This document shows, in pieces, positions 14,799 to 21,237 of a stretch of DNA of 21,237 bases (its first letter is position 1; every line of letters starts with the position of its first letter). The notes beneath the pieces are model-generated. The model saw only the letters and a program-made list of their open reading frames with translations. It was not told where the DNA came from and did no database searches. This stretch comes from an uncultured bacterium (GTDB lineage: Bacteria > Verrucomicrobiota > Lentisphaeria > Victivallales > UBA1829): NCBI GenBank assembly GCA_900549415.1, contig URNX01000055.1:1-21237 (forward strand). Reading direction: 5' to 3'. The translations under genes were made by a program, and so were the position numbers.

Positions 14799-17729
14799 TT
14801 ATTTTACAATGCTGAAGTTGCAGCGGTTGCGGTAAAGTTCTTTGCCTTTCCCGAGAGTCGTTTCGCGGATTTTTCCGTTCCCCGCATCGTCGATTTTCAC
14901 GTCGAATCCGAGCATCTTTCCGGTCGCCGCGCGGATTTCGAGTTTGAAGGAATAGCCGTCCGCGCTCTGCTTCACATCAAGTTTGCAGTCGTCGGGTTTG
15001 ACTGCGCCCATGACGTGAAGTTTTTCCGTTCCGCGCGGAGTGACGAACAGCCGGAAGGTCTGCGGCGTGTATGCCTGTGCGTGAGCCGCCGGAAGATATT
15101 CCGGCGCGAGGTCGAAGAACAGTTCCGTGCAGTCGGTCTCCCACGGGGAACGCCTGCCGGTTGCGCCTGCGTCGGTCGTGTCCTTCACCGACATCTCGAG
15201 TTTGATTTTTCCGTTTTCGAATTCGATCCTTCCCTCTGCGTTCTGCATTTTGAAATTGCGCGGGACGATTTCATTCACCGCGAGCTGCAGCGGCATGCGG
15301 AAGAGATTTTTGTTGACATGCAGCATCAGCGTGAGCGGTTTCCCGTTCGGCGCAATGTCCTTGACCGGGATTTCAAACGTCTGCTTCGCTTTCGGCGCGA
15401 GCGTGAAGTTCAGCGGTTTGAGCGCGGAGAGTCCCCCGCCCGTAACGCCTGCGGTTCCGCTCCGCACAACGTCGGAATCGTTGTGGAGCATGACGAAGAG
15501 CGAATTGCCGATTCTGCGCGCGATTTCTCCCGCTGAAATCGGCTGATCCAGACGGATCGGCAGTTTTTCCAGCTTCGCGAGGAATTCCGAATCGGAAAGC
15601 TTGCCGGGCCGCAGATAGAACGGCGCTTCCCCGAGTTCCTTCTCGTCCGCCGTCTCCGGATTCGCGAAGAGGTCCGTCACCTCGAATGCGGAGAGATCGG
15701 CGCACACGCCTTTTTTCTTCTGATACTGCCAGACTGCGGCTATGAGGTTTCCCCCTTTGCGGTAGACGTAGCAGATGACGCCGTTGTCATGGCGGATTTT
15801 CTTCACCGGTTCCGCCGCCTCGAACAGACGCGCCAGAGCATTGTATGCAACCATGTTTTCGGACGGCACGAGTTCATGGTAGTTGGAAATTCCGTGGTTG
15901 TTCGGCGTCAGAAGGCGTTTCCAGAGCTGATTCTCATGGACGGAGATTGACTGCACCACGCCCTCGCCGAGATCGATGAGAAAACGCATCGCGATATGAT
16001 GCGGACGGATCAGCCCCTCTTCATAGGAGTCGTGTTTTACCTGCTGGTCGATCAGATAGTAAAGTTCCGTGTTCCAGAGCGGAAAATCCGGCTTGCCGTA
16101 GCGTTTCATGTCGGCGCGCAGGCTGGCGATATACTTGTCCGCCGGGTACAGCGCTCCGAGCTGGCGCCCCCCATAGGGATGAAAACCGACCGCATCCACG
16201 TAGTTGAGACCGCCCAGTTTGACGCACTGATCCATCCACGGCGTTGCGGATGCGCTGAAATCGCTGCTCAGGCAGAATCCGGAGATTTTCGCCGCCGGGT
16301 CGGCTTCGCGGATTGCCGAGTTCGCCTCCTTCAGATAGGCGACGTATGCTTCCGGCGCGAGATAGAGATTCGGCTCGTTCGTGACTTCATACACCGGAAC
16401 GCGTCCTTTGATGTGCTTCACGGTCTGATAGATGTAATTGCGGTAGAGATCTCGCGGCGGGAGCAGGACTTTTCCGCGCACGCCTGCCATGCAGTTCGGC
16501 GGATTGTCTTTGACGCGCTCGCTGAGCGGAACCACCCATTTCGGCCAGCGCTGTTCGCGGTCGGGACGGTTCTCGATGAATCCGCATCCGATCACCGGAA
16601 AGAGCGTGATGTTGTTGGCTCCGTAGATTGCAAGCTGGCGGTCGAGGTGCGAGAAATCGAACACGCCGCGTTTTTCTTCAACCGCGTTCCAGTTGACGCC
16701 GCGCTGTCCTCCGTCGTGGTCGCGCAGAATGCGGCAGCCCGCGGCCGCATAGAATTCGAATCTCTTTTCGAGCGGCGCGTTGTAGACCCGGTAGGAGAGC
16801 TTGCGCGAGTTCGGCGGCATCCGGTATTCGAGTCCGCCGTTGAACGCCACAACGAAATCCTTTGTGATGTCAATCGGCTTCGCTTCGTACTTCCCGAAAA
16901 CGGAGAAAAAGCTGTCATGCGTCCGCAGACTGTTTCCTTTTACCGAAACGCGGAAGCCGCCGGACCGCTCGAGTTTCCGCGGTTTCAGCGGAATGTTTTT
17001 TGTTTCGCCAGGAGCGAGCCGGAGATTGATCTGTTCGGAGAACAGCGGCTTCCCGGAATAATCGTCCGTCACATTCACGGTCGCGCTTTCCGCGAGCGCA
17101 GTCGCGCCGGGGTTGGTGAGCTTCAGGGCGATTTTCGCGGTTTCTCCGTTCAAATAGAGATGCTTGTCCGGAGCGGCGATGGCGTCGATGGAAAACGTCT
17201 CTTTTTTTCCGGTCTCTTCGAGCTTCAAGTCGTCGATATAAAAATCTCCGGGCTTGGCGTCCTCGCGGTTGACGGGAAAGATCTGAATATGAAGCCAGGA
17301 TTCCTCCTTGAAATCATCGGTCGAAAAAACGTATTCGAAATCACTCCATTCCGTGGTCGCATCCGCGGCTTTTGTGTATGCGAGCCATTGGTCGTAGGCC
17401 TTGATGACGCGGAAATTGAGTTTCTCTCCCTTCATGCTTGCGCGGACTTTTGCGGAAAGCCTGTATTCGGTCGCCGGTTTGAGCTTGAATTCCTTGCTGT
17501 AGAGCACAAAATGCTCCGAATACGGATTTTCGATTTTGAGTGAATTCTTTCCCGCTCCGGGCGCTCCCTGCGCCGTTTTGAGCGGAAGAAATGTCATGCC
17601 CGGGTTCGTGTCCGGCCGCAGCTCTTTTTCAAGCGCGAAACCGTCCGTTCCGAGTTCAAACGACGGATTGAAGATGGCGTTTGCCGCCAGAGCGAACGGC
17701 AGAAACAGGAGAATGGAAGTTTTGTTCAT
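14799..17729 (-). CDS. Secreted multidomain clan GH-A glycoside hydrolase with N-terminal CBM and C-terminal CBM9-like domain
   Basis: 976 residues. Order: signal peptide (1-18); N-terminal CBM4/9-like domain (about 19-172, opening FNPSFELGTDGF); an Ig-like or NEW3-like linker domain (about 180-280, with NPGATALAESATVNV); a TIM barrel (about 290-690); and a C-terminal CBM9/DOMON-like domain (about 830-976, with WETDCTELFFDL). In the barrel, YEVTNEPNLYL carries candidate acid/base E452 after Asn, VGFHPYGG lies at 514-521, and LWNTELYY carries candidate nucleophile E555. This pattern fits clan GH-A, close to GH39 or related families. It should act on a glycan outside the cytoplasm. AAAGGAA precedes the ATG; the gene lies 24 bases after the pseudopilin. 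Confidence 0.85.
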   Translation of the reverse strand: MNKTSILLFLPFALAANAIFNPSFELGTDGFALEKELRPDTNPGMTFLPLKTAQGAPGAGKNSLKIENPYSEHFVLYSKEFKLKPATEYRLSAKVRASMKGEKLNFRVIKAYDQWLAYTKAADATTEWSDFEYVFSTDDFKEESWLHIQIFPVNREDAKPGDFYIDDLKLEETGKKETFSIDAIAAPDKHLYLNGETAKIALKLTNPGATALAESATVNVTDDYSGKPLFSEQINLRLAPGETKNIPLKPRKLERSGGFRVSVKGNSLRTHDSFFSVFGKYEAKPIDITKDFVVAFNGGLEYRMPPNSRKLSYRVYNAPLEKRFEFYAAAGCRILRDHDGGQRGVNWNAVEEKRGVFDFSHLDRQLAIYGANNITLFPVIGCGFIENRPDREQRWPKWVVPLSERVKDNPPNCMAGVRGKVLLPPRDLYRNYIYQTVKHIKGRVPVYEVTNEPNLYLAPEAYVAYLKEANSAIREADPAAKISGFCLSSDFSASATPWMDQCVKLGGLNYVDAVGFHPYGGRQLGALYPADKYIASLRADMKRYGKPDFPLWNTELYYLIDQQVKHDSYEEGLIRPHHIAMRFLIDLGEGVVQSISVHENQLWKRLLTPNNHGISNYHELVPSENMVAYNALARLFEAAEPVKKIRHDNGVICYVYRKGGNLIAAVWQYQKKKGVCADLSAFEVTDLFANPETADEKELGEAPFYLRPGKLSDSEFLAKLEKLPIRLDQPISAGEIARRIGNSLFVMLHNDSDVVRSGTAGVTGGGLSALKPLNFTLAPKAKQTFEIPVKDIAPNGKPLTLMLHVNKNLFRMPLQLAVNEIVPRNFKMQNAEGRIEFENGKIKLEMSVKDTTDAGATGRRSPWETDCTELFFDLAPEYLPAAHAQAYTPQTFRLFVTPRGTEKLHVMGAVKPDDCKLDVKQSADGYSFKLEIRAATGKMLGFDVKIDDAGNGKIRETTLGKGKELYRNRCNFSIVK

Positions 17730-17753
17730 ATACAGTTCCTTTGGGTTGTGTGT

Positions 17754-18560
17754 TCAGTCGAGTTCCGCGGTCCAATGCCCGTCGATCCAATTGCTGTCCT
17801 TGTGTCCTTTCCAGAATCCGACTGTGCGTACTTTTTTGGAAACGACGGAACCGTTTACTTTGAAAAAGGAGGCGCGTTTCTGATGAACGAAGATAGTTTT
17901 GAGTTCCGTTTCAATGCCTCTCTGGTTGATGTCGTGAACGCCGACAGGGTCTGGCATGAGAATGTCTGTATCCTGAAGTTTAGGCTGATAGCTGGTCAGT
18001 AAGTATACGTTCGGCTTCAGTGTTGCTATTTTTGCGGTTCGGAAAACGATAAGACCGGGATCGGTCGATCCGGAGCCGTACCAGCTGTATCCCTGCGCGG
18101 CATTGTTTCCAATTACAATCGGCATATAGGAGTTGTAGTATTTTCCCTCCGTTCCCGCCGCCGGAGCAACCTGTTCATGCGAGGGACAGAACCAGAGGCC
18201 GCTCTGTTTGTCGGTGTAAGTTTTCGTTCCCGCATAGCTTGCAAGAAAAACGGTGATTCTGCGTGTGCCGTGGTTGGAGTTGTTGATCGGCGGCAGATAG
18301 TCCTGATTGTCGGAAGTGTAGCTGAGCGACGCCATTCCGATCTGCCGCAGGTTTCCCGTGCAGGTGATCTCTTTTGCTTTTTCGCGGGCCTTGTTCAGCG
18401 TCGGCAGCAGCATTCCTGCCAGAATTGCAATGATTGCAATTGTTATCAGGAGCTCTATGAGTGTGAATCCATTGCATTTTCTCTTGAAATGTGAAATGCC
18501 TCTTCCTGTCGAATGGAATTCCATGCTGTGTCCAGCCTTTTCTGTTGATTTGTGTTTCAT
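17754..18560 (-). CDS. Pseudopilin (module 2) with a degenerate H-X9-DG motif
   Basis: 268 residues from the ATG at 18560. After a 31-residue basic leader comes G31 then FTLIELLITIAIIAIL, with the conserved glutamate and a hydrophobic helix, followed by NKAREKAKEITC as in the module 1 pseudopilin. The C-terminal motif is H-X9-NG instead of H-X9-DG (HQKRASFFKVNG), so the Asp is replaced. The start is a choice: ATG at 18560 has GAGAGG seven bases upstream; the frame opens at 18638 without a ribosome binding site; an ATG at 18524 would give a shorter, more usual 19-residue leader but with poor spacing. A 123-base gap separates it from the beta-propeller gene. Function unknown, as for its counterpart. 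Confidence 0.87.
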   Translation of the reverse strand: MKHKSTEKAGHSMEFHSTGRGISHFKRKCNGFTLIELLITIAIIAILAGMLLPTLNKAREKAKEITCTGNLRQIGMASLSYTSDNQDYLPPINNSNHGTRRITVFLASYAGTKTYTDKQSGLWFCPSHEQVAPAAGTEGKYYNSYMPIVIGNNAAQGYSWYGSGSTDPGLIVFRTAKIATLKPNVYLLTSYQPKLQDTDILMPDPVGVHDINQRGIETELKTIFVHQKRASFFKVNGSVVSKKVRTVGFWKGHKDSNWIDGHWTAELD

Positions 18561-18683
18561 GATGTAGCCTCTCTTCCTGATTGTTTCCTGCGTTTTTCGT
18601 CCGCGGGAGAATTGTGAAATAAGAAATGCCCGTTTCATACTTCATATTTTATTCTTGAACAGTCTCCTTTCCGTTGAGTGCGG

Positions 18684-19727
18684 TTAAAATGGCGTTGAGC
18701 GTGCGACGGTAAGGCATCGGAATTCCTTTCCGAATTTGCGGCGTTCCTCCTCTGTTTCGGTCGGTCGGACCGCACAGTAGAAGTGATAGAGCGTGCCGTT
18801 GTGATAGATGACGCACGGCTTGTGCGCATGTGTGCTGTCGAGGGAGCCCGGCGCACCGTTGCGGATCAGCGGTTCGGGCGAGCGCCGCCAGTGAATGCCG
18901 TCGTCGCTGATGGAAACTCCCTCCTGCGCATGACAGCCGTCGAAACCGCAGAAGAAGAGAACCCAGCGGTTGTTGCGGCTGTCCCGCAGAACATGTTGTC
19001 CGCACGCGAAAACACTGTCCCATCCGCTTGCGGAAACGGGATGCACGGGGTTGTGTTCATACCGCCGCCAGCGAGTGAGTGTGTCGTCTTCGGGGAGGGC
19101 GAGTCCGCTCTGTTCCTTCCAGGGCCAGTGGAGATTGTTTTTGCCGTTGTAGTACATGCGCCAGGAATTTTCAAACGGAACGACCCAGACGCTGTAGAGT
19201 CCGCCGCCGTCCCATTCGCCTTCCGCCGCTTTTTCAAAAACGGGCTTGTCGAGAAAATGCCAGTCGTGAAAGGTGTCGTCTTCGGTCCATGCGAGCCCGT
19301 TTGCCGCTGAGCCGCCTTCATACCCCTCGTCCGGATAGGCGTGATAGAACATCCAGTATTTTCCGTCTTTGGCGATAAGTTCCCGGTTCCCGTAGAGATC
19401 GACGTCGTGGAGCCAGCAGGAGACGGCGCGCCCGACGCGGTCCCATGCGTTTGCGGAACCGCGCGGAAAGATGACGCCGAGTTTCTGCCACTCGATCAGG
19501 TCGTCGGAGACGGCGAGCGCGGTCTGATATCCGACTCCGTCGAATCCGATGTAAGTTGCATAGAACCGGCCTTTGTGGCGGAAAATACGCATGTTGTCGA
19601 CGCCGAGCGCGTCAAAATCCCCGGGCTCTCCGGACGGCGCAAGGATTGGACGGTTGAGTTTGTACGGCGTCTGATAATCCGCAAACAGTTCCGCGTTTTT
19701 TTCATATTGAACGGTCGGTTGTGACAT
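18684..19727 (-). CDS. Five-bladed beta-propeller glycoside hydrolase-like protein (GH43/GH32 or GH130 fold)
   Basis: 347 residues with no signal peptide, so cytoplasmic. Five repeating blades can be followed: an aspartate-containing start (DFDALGVDNMRIF near 37-49), then stretches ending in YATYIGFD, YWMFYHAY, WRMYYNGK, WVLFFCGF and LYHFYCAV. Acidic residues begin several blades (GEWDGGGLYSV near 170-179, GWDSVFACG, SLDSTHAHKP). This is the fold shared by GH32, GH43, GH62, GH68, GH117 and GH130; I cannot pick the family by eye. It probably cleaves or phosphorolyses a small glycoside imported after outside digestion. AGAGGA seven bases before the ATG supports the start. It is the first gene of the module 2 operon, divergent from an AraC gene. 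Confidence 0.82.
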   Translation of the reverse strand: MSQPTVQYEKNAELFADYQTPYKLNRPILAPSGEPGDFDALGVDNMRIFRHKGRFYATYIGFDGVGYQTALAVSDDLIEWQKLGVIFPRGSANAWDRVGRAVSCWLHDVDLYGNRELIAKDGKYWMFYHAYPDEGYEGGSAANGLAWTEDDTFHDWHFLDKPVFEKAAEGEWDGGGLYSVWVVPFENSWRMYYNGKNNLHWPWKEQSGLALPEDDTLTRWRRYEHNPVHPVSASGWDSVFACGQHVLRDSRNNRWVLFFCGFDGCHAQEGVSISDDGIHWRRSPEPLIRNGAPGSLDSTHAHKPCVIYHNGTLYHFYCAVRPTETEEERRKFGKEFRCLTVARSTPF

Positions 19728-19759
19728 TGCAAAATCCTCTGTTTTTTGTTTCTGCTCTT

Positions 19760-19787
19760 AAAATAGCACTTGAAAATTGTTCTGCAA
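19760..19787 (-). promoter_or_regulatory. Promoter of the module 2 operon
   Basis: On the minus strand TTGCAG (19782-19787) and TATTTT (19760-19765) are 16 bases apart, and TGC directly precedes the -10 box, as in two of the rRNA promoters of this window. Its -35 box lies between the boxes of the opposing AraC promoter. Confidence 0.6.
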
Positions 19788-19798
19788 GGAGATATTTT
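19770..19798 (+). promoter_or_regulatory. Promoter of the module 2 AraC gene, overlapping the opposing promoter
   Basis: TTGAAA (19770-19775) and TATTTT (19793-19798) are 17 bases apart. The two divergent promoters interleave, so RNA polymerase should not occupy both at once. Confidence 0.55.
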
Positions 19799-19842
19799 AC
19801 GAGAGAAAGATGACAATTCCTGGATAAGGAGAATTTTGTTTT

Positions 19843-20601
19843 ATGGAATTCCTGAATGGCGGCAAACTTGTTTCGCGCGGCAAAGGCGGACGCCCGGATC
19901 CGCATGTTTCGCGCATGCGAACGCTGATTTTCATCAGCAGCGGCCGTCTTGTGATGCTTGAGGACCGGAACCGTTATGAGCTGAAAACGGGCGACTGGCT
20001 TTTTATGGATTCGGGGACGGTCCGCCGCTGTCCGGAGCCGTATCCGTTGACCCTGAACTATTATTGGCTCCATTTCAGCGCCGTTCCGGAGGAGATCCCG
20101 GAAAAGAGCGGACACGCGCGGAATCCGGAGCTGGTGAATGCCTATTGCGAGCTTCTTCTGGCGGAAGTCGCCGCGGGGGCTGATTCGGAGAGCACTTCCG
20201 CGCTGTTCTTTCTGTTGTGCAAAGCGCTTTGGCGCGGTGCGAAACCTGTTCCGGTTTCTGGTGTTCCCTATCCGGTTGAAGCCTGCCGGAACCTGATAGC
20301 GACGCATTTCCCGGAGAATCTGAATACATCGGAGCTTGCGCATCGCTTAGGTTACCACCCGGATTACCTGGGCAACCTGTTCCGCCGCTGTTGCGGAATG
20401 ACGATTACGGATGCTCTGAATGAGAAGCGCATCATGCACGCTTCGGAGCTTCTTGCACGGGGAATGAGCATCAAGGAAGCCGCGTTTGCGAGCGGCTTTA
20501 ACGACCTCGGTTATTTTCGCCGTCAGTTTGTCCGCAGTCATGGGATTCTGCCGTCCCTGTATCGGAAACGTGTTCTCTCCGGTTACCGCAACACCGAATG
20601 A
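19843..20601 (+). CDS. AraC-family transcriptional regulator of module 2
   Basis: 252 residues. An N-terminal cupin-like domain (about 20-85, with RYELKTGDWLFMDSGT as the typical sugar-sensing beta turn) is followed by the AraC DNA-binding domain. Its two helix-turn-helix units are about 161-183 (TSELAHRLGYHPDYLGNLF) and about 209-231 (SIKEAAFASGFNDLGYFRRQF). AAGGAG lies eleven bases before the ATG, a little far. It is cytoplasmic and divergent from the beta-propeller operon across 115 bases, so that operon is its likely target. It is not a close copy of the module 1 regulator, which suggests a different inducer. Confidence 0.93.
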   Translation: MEFLNGGKLVSRGKGGRPDPHVSRMRTLIFISSGRLVMLEDRNRYELKTGDWLFMDSGTVRRCPEPYPLTLNYYWLHFSAVPEEIPEKSGHARNPELVNAYCELLLAEVAAGADSESTSALFFLLCKALWRGAKPVPVSGVPYPVEACRNLIATHFPENLNTSELAHRLGYHPDYLGNLFRRCCGMTITDALNEKRIMHASELLARGMSIKEAAFASGFNDLGYFRRQFVRSHGILPSLYRKRVLSGYRNTE

Positions 20602-20726
20602 CGGCTGACATTGTTTTCCTTCCCTCAATTGTCCTCCCCGAAATTCCATCCTCTGGGAGGGCTGCAAAAAGTCCGCAACGTCGACAGAGCCCATTGTTCG
20701 TTTTTCCGGTTTTTTGTTTTCCCCGT

Positions 20727-20754
20727 TTGCATTTTTGAGGGGCTGTGCTATATT
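20727..20754 (+). promoter_or_regulatory. rRNA operon promoter P1 (candidate)
   Basis: TTGCAT (20727-20732) and TATATT (20749-20754) are 16 bases apart, with GTGC before the -10 box and a T-rich stretch upstream (20701-20720). The AraC gene ends 125 bases earlier; no clear terminator lies between them. Confidence 0.55.
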
Positions 20755-20833
20755 ACACACCATTCGCTCCGGATGCGGGACGAGGTACTGGAAGTCAAGG
20801 TCAATAAAATCTGAAAAATCTTCAAACAGAGAT

Positions 20834-20861
20834 TTGACAAAATTGAATTTGATGCTATATT
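20834..20861 (+). promoter_or_regulatory. rRNA operon promoter P2
   Basis: A perfect TTGACA (20834-20839) and TATATT (20856-20861) are 16 bases apart, with ATGC before the -10 box. TGAAAAATCTT at 20812-20822 ends 11 bases before the -35 box and may serve as an upstream A/T element. Confidence 0.75.
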
Positions 20862-20869
20862 AAACCTCG

Positions 20870-20884
20870 CGCCGCAAAACGGCG
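20870..20884 (+). other. Small hairpin at the 5' end of the P2 transcript
   Basis: CGCCG and CGGCG pair across a CAAAA loop a few bases after the predicted P2 start. It could protect the 5' end or influence early elongation. Confidence 0.4.
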
Positions 20885-20972
20885 ATGATCATTAAGCTCA
20901 AGATTGAAACAGGTGAATCCGGAAACGCAAAATTCCGAATGAAAGAAAAATGAAAAATCTTTCGAATCCCGC

Positions 20973-21000
20973 TTGAAAAATCGGAAAGCTGTGATATGTT
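20973..21000 (+). promoter_or_regulatory. rRNA operon promoter P3 (candidate)
   Basis: TTGAAA (20973-20978) and TATGTT (20995-21000) are 16 bases apart. The same TGAAAAATCTT element as at P2 (here 20951-20961) again ends exactly 11 bases before the -35 box. Confidence 0.55.
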
Positions 21001-21066
21001 AAGAACTCGTTGCTCCGCTCCGGAAGGAGATGAAGCGATTGAAATACAGCGGATTGCAAAATCCGG

Positions 21067-21082
21067 TGTTCCTTGAAAAATT
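21067..21082 (+). promoter_or_regulatory. boxA-like antitermination site
   Basis: TGTTCCTTGAAAAATT followed by GAATAG closely resembles the boxA region of bacterial rRNA leaders (TGTTCTTTGAAAACT and GAATAG in Bacillus). In rRNA operons it loads the Nus factors that let polymerase pass without premature termination. Confidence 0.65.
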
Positions 21083-21112
21083 GAATAGTGCGAATGGCCC
21101 GAGTCAAATTCA

Positions 21113-21133
21113 AACAGTGATGCAAACACTGTT
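21113..21133 (+). other. Leader hairpin 1
   Basis: AACAGTG and CACTGTT form a perfect 7-bp stem with a 7-base loop, downstream of boxA. It could be a boxB-like or processing element. Confidence 0.55.
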
Positions 21134-21172
21134 GAGTTTTGATAAGGAAAATTTGAATCGAACGTGAATTCA

Positions 21173-21187
21173 ACTTTTTGAAAAAGT
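21173..21187 (+). other. Leader palindrome
   Basis: ACTTTTT and AAAAAGT flank a single G. The A/T-only stem makes a stable RNA hairpin doubtful; it may instead pair with sequence beyond the window. Confidence 0.35.
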
Positions 21188-21196
21188 AAAAAAAGC

Positions 21197-21214
21197 ACAG
21201 ACAAACTTGTCTGT
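21197..21214 (+). other. Leader hairpin 2, next to the predicted 16S start
   Basis: ACAGACAA and TTGTCTGT are exact inverses two bases apart, folding as a 6-7-bp stem. It lies about 17-20 bases before the predicted 16S 5' end, where processing enzymes act. Confidence 0.5.
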
Positions 21215-21237
21215 TACAAAATAATTTTTTGTACGGA

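Larger units (their letters stand above)
21001..21237 (+). other. Leader of an rRNA operon, ending at the predicted start of 16S rRNA
   Basis: No protein gene is credible from 20602 to the window end; the short frames there lack ribosome binding sites and known motifs. This part contains a boxA-like sequence, three hairpins and an A/T-rich end. It finishes AATTTTTTGTACGGA, which resembles the bases that precede or begin 16S rRNA just before GAGTTTGATC. The 16S gene itself is outside the window, so this is inference. Confidence 0.7.

Noticed and set aside
15996..17543. 515-residue open frame on the plus strand
   Set aside because: Antisense to the 976-residue hydrolase; no start signal and no domain.
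18175..18645. 156-residue minus-strand frame starting before the module 2 pseudopilin
   Set aside because: It runs through the pseudopilin in another frame and shows no domain; the prepilin signal is clear in the other frame. A frameshift in the pseudopilin was considered but nothing is missing from it.
20633..20660. CCTCCC...GGGAGG hairpin after the module 2 AraC gene as a terminator
   Set aside because: Only six pairs around a 16-base loop, and what follows is GCTGCAAAAAG, without a T-run.
1..21237. CRISPR array, tRNA genes, insertion sequences or phage genes
   Set aside because: No regularly spaced repeats, no tRNA-like cloverleaf noticed, no transposase or integrase frame, and no terminal inverted repeats were found by reading.

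Overview
The window is about 21 kb of bacterial chromosome. It most likely comes from a gut-type anaerobe of the Lentisphaerota (Victivallis-like), within the PVC superphylum. This is inferred, not proven: two pseudopilins carry the FTLIELL N-terminus, one with an exact C-terminal H-X9-DG motif. They sit inside glycoside hydrolase operons under AraC regulators, an arrangement I associate with that group. A clostridial-type 2[4Fe-4S] ferredoxin fits an anaerobe. No tRNA, insertion sequence, phage gene or CRISPR array was seen.

Layout. 1-2455 holds housekeeping genes on the + strand: an isopropylmalate dehydrogenase-type enzyme (leuB-like), ribonuclease III (rnc), and a 57-residue ferredoxin with its own promoter and terminator. 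2527-9670 is carbohydrate module 1. A minus-strand AraC regulator lies divergent to a + strand operon read from a textbook sigma-70 promoter. The operon encodes a cytoplasmic ADP-ribosylglycohydrolase-family enzyme, a pseudopilin, a small secreted sugar-binding-type protein and a 1083-residue secreted clan GH-A hydrolase whose N-terminus is a near copy of that small protein. 9695-14164 is the minus-strand phosphate operon pstS-pstC-pstA-pstB-phoU, with a Pho-box-like repeat upstream and an intrinsic terminator downstream. 14182-20601 is carbohydrate module 2, the mirror image of module 1: a + strand AraC regulator divergent to a minus-strand run of five-bladed beta-propeller enzyme, pseudopilin, 976-residue secreted GH-A hydrolase and small secreted carbohydrate-binding protein. 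20602-21237 has no protein gene. It reads as an rRNA operon promoter and leader: three tandem promoters, a boxA-like antiterminator and several hairpins. The last bases (GTACGGA) look like the start of, or the junction into, 16S rRNA, which would continue just outside the window.

How the genes work together. Each module pairs its own AraC sensor with one cytoplasmic enzyme and three exported products (pseudopilin, large hydrolase, stand-alone binding protein). The simplest reading is that each module handles one glycan: exported proteins bind and cleave it, the cytoplasmic enzyme finishes the product, and AraC senses a released sugar. The function of the pseudopilins is unknown; a dedicated secretion or surface-display part is a hypothesis. 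The most notable findings are the repeated module architecture, the duplicated sugar-binding domain with clustered divergence, the overlapping divergent promoters in module 2, and the duplicated rRNA promoter unit.
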